DNA of 18,378 nt from Prevotellaceae bacterium. GTDB lineage: Bacteria > Bacteroidota > Bacteroidia > Bacteroidales > UBA932. The notes under the pieces were generated by a model that saw only the letters and a list, made by a program, of their open reading frames with translations, ran no database searches and was not told where the DNA came from. A program made the translations under genes and the position numbers. This document shows positions 6,336 to 13,711 of this stretch, one piece after another. The stretch covers positions 1 to 18,378 of the forward strand of contig JAISRS010000302.1 in NCBI GenBank assembly GCA_031273485.1. The letters are read 5' to 3'. Position 1 is the stretch's first letter. The number at the start of each line of letters is the position of its first letter.

Positions 6336-8525
6336 TTATTTACGTTTCTTTTTACCATTTTTACTTTTACTGCGGGATGATTTATTCGGATTATCAATCT
6401 CGGAATTTATTAATACAAAATCTATATGTTTTTGCAGCAGGTCGGCATTAGTGAGTTTCACGGTGACCTTATCGCCCAAAGTATATGTAACGCCGGAGGA
6501 TTGCCCCACTATCCGGTAATTTTCCTCGTCGAAATAATAATAATCATCCTTCATCGATCTGACGGAAATCATTCCTTCTATTTTATTTTCAACAAGTTCT
6601 ACATATATTCCCCATTCCGTTACTCCCGAAATAAGTCCGTCGTATATTTCGCCTATTTTGTCCTGCATAAATTCAATCATTTTGTATTTGATTGATGCTC
6701 TTTCGGCTTCTGCCGCCCGCTGTTCCATTGCCGACGAATGTTTACACATTTGTTCATAATATTCGCCATCGGCGGATTTTTCTCCGTCGAGATATTGCGC
6801 CAACAGTCTGTGAACCATCATATCGGGATAGCGGCGAATGGGTGATGTGAAATGCGTGTAATACGAAAATGCAAGTCCGTAGTGACCTATATTAGTGATT
6901 GAGTATATGGCTTTTGCCATAGACCTCACTGCCAAAGTTTCTATCAGACCGGCTTCCGGTTTTCCTTTCACTTCCGACAGAACTTTATTCATTTCTTTCG
7001 ACAGACCCGTATCCTGATCCAATTTCATTTTATAGCCGAAACGTTTGATGAAATTGCCGAAATTATTTAATTTTTCGAGATTCGGTTTATCGTGTATTCT
7101 GTAAACAAAGGTTTTACTTTTTTGTCCGGCGACTTTTTTGCCGATTTTTTCCGCAACCTTCTTATTTGCCAGTAACATAAATTCTTCGACCAACTGGTTG
7201 GATTCTTTCATTTCTTTGAAATATACTCTCACCGGTTTACCCTTTTCGTCTATTTCAAATTGCGGTTCTTCTCTTTCGAACGTAACTGCTCCGTTTTTAA
7301 ACCGTTTACTTCTGAGCGCCCGTGCAAATTCATTCAATTTCAGCATTTCCAAGGCATAGTCCCCCTGTCCGGTTTCTATCACTGCCTGAGCTTCTTCGTA
7401 AGTAAATCTGCGTTTTGAGAGGATAACGGTTCTTCCAAACCATTCATTTTTAATAGATGTTCTATTATCCAGTTCAAATACTGCGGAAAAGCACAATTTT
7501 TCCTCATCCGGACGGAGCGAACATATATAGTTCGACAGTCGTTCGGGAAGCATGGGAATAGTTCTATCTACCAAATAGATAGAAGTCGCTCTGGTTTCCG
7601 CTTCATTGTTTATGACCGTATTAGGTCGCACATAATGCGTTACGTCGGCGATATGAACTCCAACTTCCCAATTCCCATTATCTAACAGCCTGATAGATAT
7701 TGCATCGTCGAAATCCTTTGCATCTTTGGGGTCGATAGTAAATGTGACATATTTCCTGAAATCGCGGCGAGAGGCATAATCATCGGCTTTTATTTTTTCG
7801 GAGATACGTTTGGCGAGTTTATCTATGTGTTCGGGATAGGAATACGGCAAGTCAAAATCGGCAAGTATTGCGTGCATTTCCACATTAGCGTCCCCCGATT
7901 CGCCCAGAATATCAACTATTTCACCGGTAGGATTTTTCATTCCTTTTTTCCATTCCAGAATCTTTGCCACTACTTTTTGTCCGTTTTTAGCGCCTTTAAG
8001 GTTTGCAATCGGAATAAATATATCGTAGGGCATATTTTTGCTGTCGGGAGTGACGAAAGCGTATTTTGGAGAAATTTCAATTTTGCCGACAAAAGAACGC
8101 TTTGATTTTTCGATTATTTCGACTATTTCGCCTTCCGAACGTCCTATTTTTTTGTTGAACACCCTGACCTGTACTTTATCTCCGTGTAGCGCATTGTTTA
8201 GATTATGTCCGGCAACAAATATATCGCCGCTTGCGTCGTTTTCGGGAACAATATAAGCCGAGCCCTGTTTGGTGACATCAACCCGTCCGATGATAAAATG
8301 TTCTTCCGGTTTTCTGAAAATATATTTGCCGGGTTCGGGATTTAACAATATTTTTTGAACCACCAATCCATCTAAAGTTACCGTAAGCGTATCACTAAGA
8401 GCTTTATCCAGATTTATTGCAGAAGCTACCTGCTTGTGATTATACATTTGTGTGGGATTTTTGGCAAAAACGTTAATAACACTCTGCAAAAAATCCATAG
8501 TTTTTTTCTTTGCTTTTTTACTCAT
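6336..8525 (-). CDS. rnr: Ribonuclease R (3'-5' exoribonuclease)
   Basis: A 729-residue RNase II/RNB family enzyme that degrades structured RNA processively from the 3' end, acting in RNA turnover and rRNA quality control. An N-terminal winged-helix-like region (about 8-75) and cold-shock/OB domains (about 80-210) precede the RNB catalytic domain (about 255-590). The magnesium-binding aspartates are in TIDPKDAKDFDDA (Asp265, Asp271, Asp273, Asp274), and the other signature HFTSPIRRYPDMMVHR is at 558-573. An S1 domain (about 625-708) and a Lys/Arg/Ser-rich tail (715-729) follow. The tail and S1 domain point to RNase R and not RNase II. The gene has a -7 box and a hairpin in its leader. Confidence 0.95.
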   Translation of the reverse strand: MSKKAKKKTMDFLQSVINVFAKNPTQMYNHKQVASAINLDKALSDTLTVTLDGLVVQKILLNPEPGKYIFRKPEEHFIIGRVDVTKQGSAYIVPENDASGDIFVAGHNLNNALHGDKVQVRVFNKKIGRSEGEIVEIIEKSKRSFVGKIEISPKYAFVTPDSKNMPYDIFIPIANLKGAKNGQKVVAKILEWKKGMKNPTGEIVDILGESGDANVEMHAILADFDLPYSYPEHIDKLAKRISEKIKADDYASRRDFRKYVTFTIDPKDAKDFDDAISIRLLDNGNWEVGVHIADVTHYVRPNTVINNEAETRATSIYLVDRTIPMLPERLSNYICSLRPDEEKLCFSAVFELDNRTSIKNEWFGRTVILSKRRFTYEEAQAVIETGQGDYALEMLKLNEFARALRSKRFKNGAVTFEREEPQFEIDEKGKPVRVYFKEMKESNQLVEEFMLLANKKVAEKIGKKVAGQKSKTFVYRIHDKPNLEKLNNFGNFIKRFGYKMKLDQDTGLSKEMNKVLSEVKGKPEAGLIETLAVRSMAKAIYSITNIGHYGLAFSYYTHFTSPIRRYPDMMVHRLLAQYLDGEKSADGEYYEQMCKHSSAMEQRAAEAERASIKYKMIEFMQDKIGEIYDGLISGVTEWGIYVELVENKIEGMISVRSMKDDYYYFDEENYRIVGQSSGVTYTLGDKVTVKLTNADLLQKHIDFVLINSEIDNPNKSSRSKSKNGKKKRK

Positions 8526-8552
8526 TACTTTTTCTTTTCTTTCTTAATTTCA

Positions 8553-8586
8553 AACCGATTTTCAAACTGTTTTTTGTAAATCGGTT
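8553..8586 (-). promoter_or_regulatory. Hairpin in the RNase R mRNA leader
   Basis: AACCGATTT (8553-8561) and AAATCGGTT (8578-8586) make a perfect 9-bp stem with a 16-nt loop, entirely inside the predicted leader between the -7 box (8602-8609) and the ATG at 8525. No uridine run follows that would suggest attenuation. A role in message stability or autoregulation is speculative. Confidence 0.4.
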
Positions 8587-8601
8587 CGTTAATTAATTGC
8601 G

Positions 8602-8609
8602 CAAAAGTA
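8602..8609 (-). promoter_or_regulatory. -7 promoter box (TACTTTTG) for rnr
   Basis: Minus-strand TACTTTTG matches TAnnTTTG and lies 76 bases before the RNase R start. The AT-rich DNA at 8610-8786 beyond it shows no gene, only a small hairpin GTATCAT/ATGATAC at 8676-8694. Confidence 0.5.
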
Positions 8610-8786
8610 AATAAAAAATAATTATAAAATTAAATGTTGATAAAATTAAACTCGTAATGCTAAATATTTTGCACCGTATCATGTACTATGATACTGATAT
8701 AAAACGATATATTCAAATAACTTTATGATTGTGATATTTCGATTATAATGGCGCTGACTTCCGAAATGCGACGCCGTAAATGAATT

Positions 8787-9000
8787 ATTTTTACGCAAAG
8801 TTCGCAAAGTTCGCAAAGTGTGGCGCAAAGTTCGCAAAGGAAATGCTTTGCAAACTTCGCATTGAAATAATTCCTTTAATGTTGATTTCAAGATTATTAT
8901 TTTTTCAACACAAAATTCACAAAGAATTTTCACAAAGTTCGCAAAGTGTTTGCCTTCGCGCCCTTTGCGATACACTTTGCGCCTTTTGCGTTAAAAAAAT
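8787..9000. repeat. CGCAAAGTT repeat cluster, internally inverted
   Basis: The left part repeats ACGCAAAGTTCGCAAAGTTCG-type units (8792-8840). The right part carries the reverse complements CCTTTGCG, ACTTTGCG and CCTTTTGCG before TTAAAAAAAT (8961-9000), so the ends face each other. Open frames of about 100 codons on both strands are repeat translations rich in F-A-K or R-T-L and are rejected as genes. With the AT-rich DNA before it, this fills the 563-base gap between the FG-GAP gene and rnr. Confidence 0.8.
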
Positions 9001-9088
9001 TTCCTTACGAAACGACAATTTGGAATATCAATCCTTTTGGGTTTCGGCTTGGTCCGGCTTAGGGATTATTTCTGCGTCCGTCAGCGCC

Positions 9089-9880
9089 TCACTTTCCCGT
9101 CTGTTCTCCACTTTGTGGGGATAGGGGGCTTGTCCATTGGTATCCTTTAAAAGTATAAACAACACAGTCTGTCGGGCAATCTGTTGTCCATAGAGGAAGT
9201 ATTCCGACTTCGTCGGCGCCGTCCCCGTCGAGGTCGCCTGCATTTATGAGGGTTCCGCCGCTGAAATCGGTGAGAATGATGGGAACAATAGGTCCCGAAA
9301 ATCTTATTTTATACTCATCTCCCGCATTTTGAGGAGTTTCAATCCACATATAATCCATTATTCCATCGCCGTTGAAATCGCCTTGCACTGCGTCGTTTTT
9401 GATTTGCGCTCCGGTAGAAAGCTCGCGATCGGTATATAAATCGCTCTCTACATATATTTTCCATCTTTTTTGATGTTTTTTGAAAATAAGATAGGCAGGA
9501 AATTTTTCTTCCTTATTATTGATTGTGACGGTTTTGGTGAAATTCACTTTCACTATTCCGTCTTTTAGGGTGTCGATAAACAGACGACCTTCGATTTCCT
9601 GTTTAAAATCGGGATATTCTTCAAAATAAGCCGATTTGGATTTAATACATTCATCCGCTGTGTATATATGTTGATAAAAATGTACAATGGAATCGTACAT
9701 TTGTGCAAGCGTGTTAATATTTTTAGTGTTATTTGCATTATTCCAGACGAATACCGATTCGTCAGGAGATTGTGTTTCGATATTTTCATCCGAATCAAGT
9801 TTGTTGTTATATCTGTTACTTAAAATAATTATAAAAATCAGTGGAATAACGAAAAACAGCGGTTTTAAATTTCTTTTCAT
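9089..9880 (-). CDS. Membrane-anchored FG-GAP/VCBS repeat protein, unknown function
   Basis: A 263-residue protein with an N-terminal signal anchor or uncleaved signal (KRNLKP then a hydrophobic run at 8-20), so it is probably exported and held in the inner membrane. The middle (about 45-150) is not recognised. The C-terminal part has two FG-GAP-like calcium loops, DFNGDG (168-173) and DLDGDG (216-221), each followed by an acidic/hydrophobic strand (IMDYMWI, ADEVGIL). Such repeats form beta-propeller blades, but two are too few for a closed propeller. The short tail SPLSPQSGEQTGK looks unlike the family, and another frame stays open past it to 9028, so a late frameshift is possible. Confidence 0.75.
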   Translation of the reverse strand: MKRNLKPLFFVIPLIFIIILSNRYNNKLDSDENIETQSPDESVFVWNNANNTKNINTLAQMYDSIVHFYQHIYTADECIKSKSAYFEEYPDFKQEIEGRLFIDTLKDGIVKVNFTKTVTINNKEEKFPAYLIFKKHQKRWKIYVESDLYTDRELSTGAQIKNDAVQGDFNGDGIMDYMWIETPQNAGDEYKIRFSGPIVPIILTDFSGGTLINAGDLDGDGADEVGILPLWTTDCPTDCVVYTFKGYQWTSPLSPQSGEQTGK

Positions 9881-9912
9881 CTATGCGGTTACAATATATT
9901 TTTAAACGAATG

Positions 9913-9941
9913 GAGGCTGTTTTTTGTAACAGCCTCTTTGT
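9913..9941. terminator. Terminator-like hairpin between two minus-strand genes
   Basis: GAGGCTGTT (9913-9921) and AACAGCCTC (9928-9936) form a perfect 9-bp GC-containing stem with a 6-nt loop. The plus side is followed by TTTGTTCTTTT and the minus side by a weaker CATTCGTTT. It probably ends the transcript of the acidic protein gene (minus strand) before the FG-GAP gene. Confidence 0.6.
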
Positions 9942-9964
9942 TCTTTTCCAAAAAAAATCAATAT

Positions 9965-10240
9965 TTACCTGTAGTCATCTTCATAATCTTCATAGTCTTC
10001 GTCGTCATAATCTTCTTCGTCGTCATAATCGTCATAGTCTTCGTCATTCTCATCTTCATCGAAATAGTCCTCTACAGATTCTTTTGGTCGGAAATTGTAA
10101 TATCCGATTTCGTCCTCCTCTTCAATTTCTTTATAGATTGAACGGATTGATTTTTTTTCTTTTCCGGGAAATTTCCCTTTCACCTGTTCGCCTTTTAGAC
10201 TATCGTCCCCAAATTTGCGAAAATCGTTGTTAGTTTTCAT
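9965..10240 (-). CDS. Small protein with an extremely acidic Asp/Glu/Tyr tail, unknown function
   Basis: A 91-residue protein of no recognised family. The N-terminal half is basic and polar (KTNNDFRKFGDDSLKGEQVKG, then PGKEKKSIRSIYKEI). From about residue 56 the sequence is almost only Asp, Glu and Tyr (DEDENDEDYDDYDDEEDYDD and onward), ending DDYR. The GAY/GAT-rich repetition could arise by slippage. It is judged real because it has a normal ATG AAA start and non-repetitive N-terminus, and is framed by intergenic DNA and a terminator. Minus-strand AAGGAGG lies about 20 bases before the start, too far for a normal ribosome site. Acidic tails of this kind may bind basic proteins or metal ions, but this is a guess. 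Confidence 0.65.
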   Translation of the reverse strand: MKTNNDFRKFGDDSLKGEQVKGKFPGKEKKSIRSIYKEIEEEDEIGYYNFRPKESVEDYFDEDENDEDYDDYDDEEDYDDEDYEDYEDDYR

Positions 10241-10471
10241 AAAACTAATAAAATTTTTACCTCCTTTTGTTATAAATTCGGTGCAATTTTAATACTATTT
10301 TTTGAAACTGTAAACTTTTAATTCGATTTTTTTCAAAAAAAATTTTTTTTCACTTTTAATTTCAACAAAATCAGCTATTAAATCATTACAATGTAAGAGT
10401 TTAAATATTGAGCGTTTTTGTTATTCAAACAATATTTATTGTTTATTTCATGGCATATAAATAAAGTTTAT

Positions 10472-10479
10472 TAACTTTG
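10472..10479 (+). promoter_or_regulatory. -7 promoter box (TAACTTTG) for the AraD-like operon
   Basis: TAACTTTG matches TAnnTTTG, 59 bases before the ATG at 10538. Upstream, AAACAAT (10427-10433) and ATTGTTT (10438-10444) form a small dyad near the expected -33 to -40 region and might be an operator. Nothing else is seen in the 297-base gap 10241-10537 apart from A/T runs. Confidence 0.5.
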
Positions 10480-10537
10480 CGGCGTTTTGATTTGATGGTT
10501 AAAATATAAAAAACAGTACATTAAATATAAAAAATAT

Positions 10538-11203
10538 ATGCTTGCATTTAAGGAAAAAGTTTACAAAGCTACGCTCGAATTAATTAATCGACACTTAGTT
10601 TTACATTCATGGGGAAACATAAGCGCTATCGACAGAGAATTGGGCGTCATGGTTATCAAACCGCATAAAACAAACATAAAAGACCTTCGCCCCGGAGATA
10701 TGGTGGTGATGGATTTGGACGGAAAAGTTCTTGACGGTTTAAAAGAACCTTCTTTTGACGCTGCAACTCACTTGGTATTATATAAAAAATTTCCGGAAAT
10801 CGGAGCTATTGCTCACACCCATTCCTTATGGGCGTCCTGCTGGGCGCAGGCGGGAAAAAGCATCCCTCCTTTAGGCGTCACTCATATCGACAGATTTTAT
10901 GGAGAAATACCCTGTACCAGAGAATTAAACGATTCCGAAACGGAAGGTAATTATGAAGAAGCAACAGGAAATCTTATAGTTGAAGTATTGAAAGGATTAA
11001 ATCCGCTCAAAACTCCTGCGGCATTGGTCTGTCACCACGGACCTTTTGTTTGGGGAAAAGATTTGGAATTAACACTGCAAAATGCCTCGCTTCTGGAAGA
11101 AATAGCTCAAATGGCATATTTGACGCTACAGATTAATCCTCAATCGAATGTCATGAAAAAGAAGCAGATGGATATTCATTATGACAGGTATATTAACAGA
11201 TGA
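10538..11203 (+). CDS. Class II aldolase/epimerase, AraD-like (L-ribulose-5-phosphate 4-epimerase family), divergent
   Basis: A 221-residue cytoplasmic protein, close in length to E. coli AraD (231, from memory). The fold signature is clear: WGNISA (25-30), DMVVMDLDGKV, the zinc motif HTHS (His93, His95) and HHGPFVWGK (third zinc His167), plus THIDRFYGEIPCTR. Asp74 and Asp118 match AraD catalytic positions. However, the phosphate-binding pair Ser-Gly after Lys-Pro is His43-Lys44 here, the usual SSD is SFD (72-74), and the tail lacks HGANAYYGQ with its catalytic Tyr, ending HYDRYINR. No other arabinose or ascorbate genes are nearby. The family is certain; the substrate is not, and a different phosphorylated or unphosphorylated sugar is possible. 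Confidence 0.8.
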   Translation: MLAFKEKVYKATLELINRHLVLHSWGNISAIDRELGVMVIKPHKTNIKDLRPGDMVVMDLDGKVLDGLKEPSFDAATHLVLYKKFPEIGAIAHTHSLWASCWAQAGKSIPPLGVTHIDRFYGEIPCTRELNDSETEGNYEEATGNLIVEVLKGLNPLKTPAALVCHHGPFVWGKDLELTLQNASLLEEIAQMAYLTLQINPQSNVMKKKQMDIHYDRYINR

Positions 11204-11244
11204 GAAAGTATTTAAAACGATTTATTAATTAAAATTTATTTGAC

Positions 11245-11919
11245 ATGAAAAATATATGTTTAATCACGGTTGTTTTGTTCACAATGTTTGCATGTGGCGA
11301 AACGGTAAAAAAATCTCAAATTCCCACAGACGGATATTATTATGAACCCCCTGACGATACCGTTAATTTTGTAAAATATTTTTATAAGGAAGGGAAGTTA
11401 GTCAGTGAAACTCCGTTTGTTGATCACAAGGCGGAGGGTTTATACAAAGATTACTATTCTAACGGCAATCCGCGTTTAACGGTTGAATACAAAAATGCCA
11501 AACGGGAAGGAATGACTGTTTCCTATTACGAAACAGGCGAAAAACACGGAGAAATACCATACGTAAACGGTAAGGTGCACGGCACGAAATATTTTTATAA
11601 AAAAGACGGTTCCGTTACGATGAAATCCGTATATGAAAACGACAAACCCGTTCCTCCTCTGGAAGAGTATGATACAAAGGGTGATAAAATACCCCAACCT
11701 ACGATTAAATTTAAGTCGGTGGGCGGCGTTTTAAAAATGGAATTAAGCGATAAATCTTTTTCTTCCGTGAAATTTTATGCGATTATAAACGGTAAATTTC
11801 TGGAAATTCATACGGAAAAAGGCGTTGGCAGTTACGCCGGAGCTAAAAAAGGAACGCGGATAAGAGCCTATTACAGTACGCCGAGAAACGCGGAAGGCGC
11901 AGTTGATGCTAAATATTAA
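11245..11919 (+). CDS. MORN-repeat lipoprotein (YwqK-like)
   Basis: A 224-residue probable lipoprotein. The signal peptide ICLITVVLFTMFAC ends at Cys17, the likely lipidated residue. About residues 45-130 consist of MORN_2-type repeats of the form Y-x-G-x-x-x-G-x-x-x-x-Y-Y-x-N-G (YKEGKLVSETPFVDHKAEGL, then YYSNGNPRLTVEYKNAKREG, YYETGEKHGEIPYVNGKVHG, YFYKKDGSVTMKSVYEN). The C-terminal 80 residues form a beta-rich region of unknown kind. In this phylum such proteins are common and mostly of unknown role, probably at the cell surface or in the periplasm. It lies 41 bases after the AraD-like gene and 49 before the next lipoprotein; all three are probably one operon. Confidence 0.82.
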   Translation: MKNICLITVVLFTMFACGETVKKSQIPTDGYYYEPPDDTVNFVKYFYKEGKLVSETPFVDHKAEGLYKDYYSNGNPRLTVEYKNAKREGMTVSYYETGEKHGEIPYVNGKVHGTKYFYKKDGSVTMKSVYENDKPVPPLEEYDTKGDKIPQPTIKFKSVGGVLKMELSDKSFSSVKFYAIINGKFLEIHTEKGVGSYAGAKKGTRIRAYYSTPRNAEGAVDAKY

Positions 11920-11968
11920 AGAAACAGGAAATTAAATTATTATTATAACTTTTTAAATTATTAAAGAA

Positions 11969-12430
11969 ATGAAAAAATTATTATCATTTATTTTTACCGT
12001 ATGTGCGGCGTTATTTCTCTGTTCATGCGGCGGTGGTCAAAAAGATGCAAAAGATACGAAATCTGCAAAAACCACCGAACATCATCATCACGACGGTCAT
12101 AATCATGACGGACACCACCATCACGTGGAAATCAAGAAAATTGTTATTACGGCTTACTTGGAAATCAAACCCGAAAAAGTGGACAAATTTTTGACCGATA
12201 TTGCCGATGTTATTACAAAAAGTAAGGCGGAAGAAGGCAATGTAAGCTATAATTTGTTTGCCGATTTGCATGAAAAAAACAAGTTTGTGTTTGTGGAAGA
12301 ATGGAAGAATCAGGCAGCCGTAGATACCCATTTTAACACAGTGCATTTCAAGAGCTTCGGGACACTTATGGATGAAGTTGCAGCAGCTCCGGCAAAGATT
12401 AAAATATTTGAAGTAGCTAACGAAAAGTAG
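11969..12430 (+). CDS. His-rich lipoprotein with an antibiotic-biosynthesis-monooxygenase (ABM) domain
   Basis: A 153-residue protein. The signal LLSFIFTVCAALFLCSCGGG points to lipidation at Cys20 and export. Residues 38-52 (HHHHDGHNHDGHHHH) hold ten histidines in fifteen positions, a probable metal-binding linker. About 56-150 is an ABM domain (PF03992 type): ITAYLEIKPEKVDKFL, then EEGNVSYNLF, FVFVEEWKNQAAVDTHFNT and FKSFGTLMDE. ABM domains are small dimeric ferredoxin-like folds of the YgiN/IsdG group; most in bacteria are cytoplasmic, so an exported lipidated copy is unusual. The reaction is unknown. Last gene of the probable operon, followed by tRNA-Ser. Confidence 0.82.
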   Translation: MKKLLSFIFTVCAALFLCSCGGGQKDAKDTKSAKTTEHHHHDGHNHDGHHHHVEIKKIVITAYLEIKPEKVDKFLTDIADVITKSKAEEGNVSYNLFADLHEKNKFVFVEEWKNQAAVDTHFNTVHFKSFGTLMDEVAAAPAKIKIFEVANEK

Positions 12431-12471
12431 GATTAATTTTATAAATAATTAGTACGAATCAAAATTTTTAC

Positions 12472-12479
12472 TACTTTTG
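12472..12479 (+). promoter_or_regulatory. -7 promoter box (TACTTTTG) for tRNA-Ser
   Basis: An exact TAnnTTTG match 25 bases before the tRNA 5' end, suitable for a short 5' leader trimmed by RNase P. Confidence 0.5.
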
Positions 12480-12503
12480 TGCGCCTTTATGGTGACAGCT
12501 TTT

Positions 12504-12590
12504 GGTGAGGTGGGTGAGTGGCTGAAACCACCAGTTTGCTAAACTGACGTACGGGAAACTGTACCGGGGGTTCGAATCCCCCCCTCACCG
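12504..12590 (+). tRNA. tRNA-Ser (anticodon GCU)
   Basis: An 87-nt class II tRNA. Acceptor arms GGTGAGG (12504-12510) and CCTCACC (12583-12589) pair fully, followed by discriminator G. The D arm contains GAGTGGCTGAAACCA. The anticodon loop TTGCTAA has GCT at 12538-12540 and so reads AGC/AGU serine codons. A long variable arm (GTACGGGAAACTGTAC) marks a serine tRNA. The T arm is CGGGGG TTCGAAT CCCCC. CCA is not encoded. Confidence 0.97.
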
Positions 12591-12624
12591 CTTAAATGTC
12601 GTCGAGTAAGAATGGTTGAAGAGA

Positions 12625-12660
12625 AAACATGTAATCGTAATGGTTACATGTTTTTGTATT
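12625..12660 (+). terminator. Rho-independent terminator of tRNA-Ser
   Basis: AAACATGTAA (12625-12634) and TTACATGTTT (12644-12653) form a perfect 10-bp stem with a 9-nt loop, followed by TTTGTATTT. It begins 35 bases after the tRNA. Confidence 0.75.
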
Positions 12661-12699
12661 TAATGGATACTCATCGAATTTTTTCTTTTCCCCGATTTT

Positions 12700-13012
12700 T
12701 TTTTGTCACCGAATTAAACAAATGGAACGAATTTAAAATCCTGCGGATTTTTTACGAATTTCCACGGATTTAAATCCTGCGGATTTTTTTATAATCCACG
12801 AATTACACGAATTACACGAAATTAAAATCCTTGCGGATTTTTACGAAACGTAAGTTCGGCGGAGCCAATTACACGATTTTTTTTTATCCACGAAACGTAA
12901 GTTCGACGTAGTCAATTACACGATTTTTTTTTCTGCGAAGGTAATAATCCTTTAACCCTTTAATCCAGGTACAGACCATTTCCACGAATCCGTAATTCGT
13001 AATTTTTAATTT
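12700..13012. repeat. AT-rich intergenic repeat cluster with two 22-bp elements
   Basis: The gap between the tRNA terminator and the convergent dipeptidase gene is made of the same repeat family as 3808-4056: AAATCCTGCGGATTTTTT twice (about 12737 and 12773), AAAATCCTTGCGGATTTTTA once, and runs of CACGAATTACACGAATT. Two copies of the dispersed element starting GAAACGTAAGTTCG interrupt the pattern at 12845-12866 and 12892-12913. No gene is seen. Confidence 0.85.
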
Positions 13013-13711
13013 TCACCTAATCGGTGTGTATTTTTTTTGAGTTTCCGTTCTGGAAAACGCTTCGAAATGCCACCATTCGTTTGGTATGCCGTTGAATCCT
13101 GCCTTTTTCATTACAGTTCTCAGTAATTTTCTGTTATCAATCTGTTTTGCGGTCAGTTTTCCTGTTGAAAGGAATAAGGCTTCATTGCGTGGTTCAGCCA
13201 GGGCGCCCAAAAAATCCACGCAAGTACCCATATCCAATTCGTGGTTGTTTTGGTCTAAAATGCTTACATCCACAGCCACGCCGTACGAGTGCATACTTAT
13301 CCTGCCCGGACTTGCGACATAGTTTTTCATCGGAGTATTTTTCACTTTGTTCCACATTATTTCCTGCGCCCATTGCGGTCGTGCGGCGTCATATACAATG
13401 ATTCGGTACTGCGGACAGGATTGCTTCAGATATTTTTGCGCTAAAACAAGTTTTTTAGCTGCTTCGGGTTGTAAACAGGCTTCTCGAAGAGTTTTATACA
13501 TACGTTCGCCCACGAAATTGTTGTTTGTTGCATACAAAAGATGTACGACTATGGTAGAGTCCAAAGTTTGCACATCAACCAGACCTTTGTTCTCAAATTG
13601 CCAAGCCTCAAAGGATTTGGGATTATAGTTGTTTTGAGAAAAACCATGTTGAACGCAAAACAAAACAACAAGAGAAAATATATTTAGGAAACCTCTACAA
13701 TACCTGTTCAT
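13013..13711 (-). CDS. D-alanyl-D-alanine dipeptidase, VanX/DdpX-like (peptidase M15D)
   Basis: A 232-residue exported zinc peptidase. A signal peptide (NRYCRGFLNIFSLVVLFCVQ then HGFSQ, cleaved near 25) sends it to the periplasm. The family block YDAARP gives Arg111; zinc ligands are His141 and Asp148 in SMHSYGVAVDVS and His215 in EWWHFE, with catalytic Glu212. By family it splits D-Ala-D-Ala or related D,D/L,D-dipeptides, probably for cell-wall recycling or nutrition; no vanH/vanA-like ligase genes are nearby to suggest glycopeptide resistance. Its start overlaps the end of the HD gene by 17 bases, implying translational coupling. Confidence 0.9.
   Translation of the reverse strand: MNRYCRGFLNIFSLVVLFCVQHGFSQNNYNPKSFEAWQFENKGLVDVQTLDSTIVVHLLYATNNNFVGERMYKTLREACLQPEAAKKLVLAQKYLKQSCPQYRIIVYDAARPQWAQEIMWNKVKNTPMKNYVASPGRISMHSYGVAVDVSILDQNNHELDMGTCVDFLGALAEPRNEALFLSTGKLTAKQIDNRKLLRTVMKKAGFNGIPNEWWHFEAFSRTETQKKYTPIR

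Noticed and set aside
8787..8840. Possible CRISPR array in the CGCAAAGTT repeats
   Set aside because: Repeat units are about 9-10 bases with no unique spacers of 25-40 bases, and no cas genes are present.
8679..9124. Open frames of 98 and 114 codons on opposite strands
   Set aside because: Both translate the CGCAAAGTT repeat cluster, and one reads into the 3' end of the FG-GAP gene.
10260..10267. AAGGAGG as ribosome binding site for the acidic-tail gene
   Set aside because: Spacing to the ATG is about 20 bases, far beyond the usual range, and Bacteroidota rarely use such sites.
12504..12590. tRNA-Ser as attachment site of an integrated element
   Set aside because: No duplicate of the tRNA 3' end and no tyrosine integrase is seen next to it; the serine recombinase 2.7 kb away is an invertase type.
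13013..13711. Glycopeptide resistance (vanX) cluster
   Set aside because: The enzyme is of the VanX/DdpX family, but there is no D-Ala-D-Lac ligase or dehydrogenase nearby; the signal peptide and HD partner point to a cell-wall or nutritional role.
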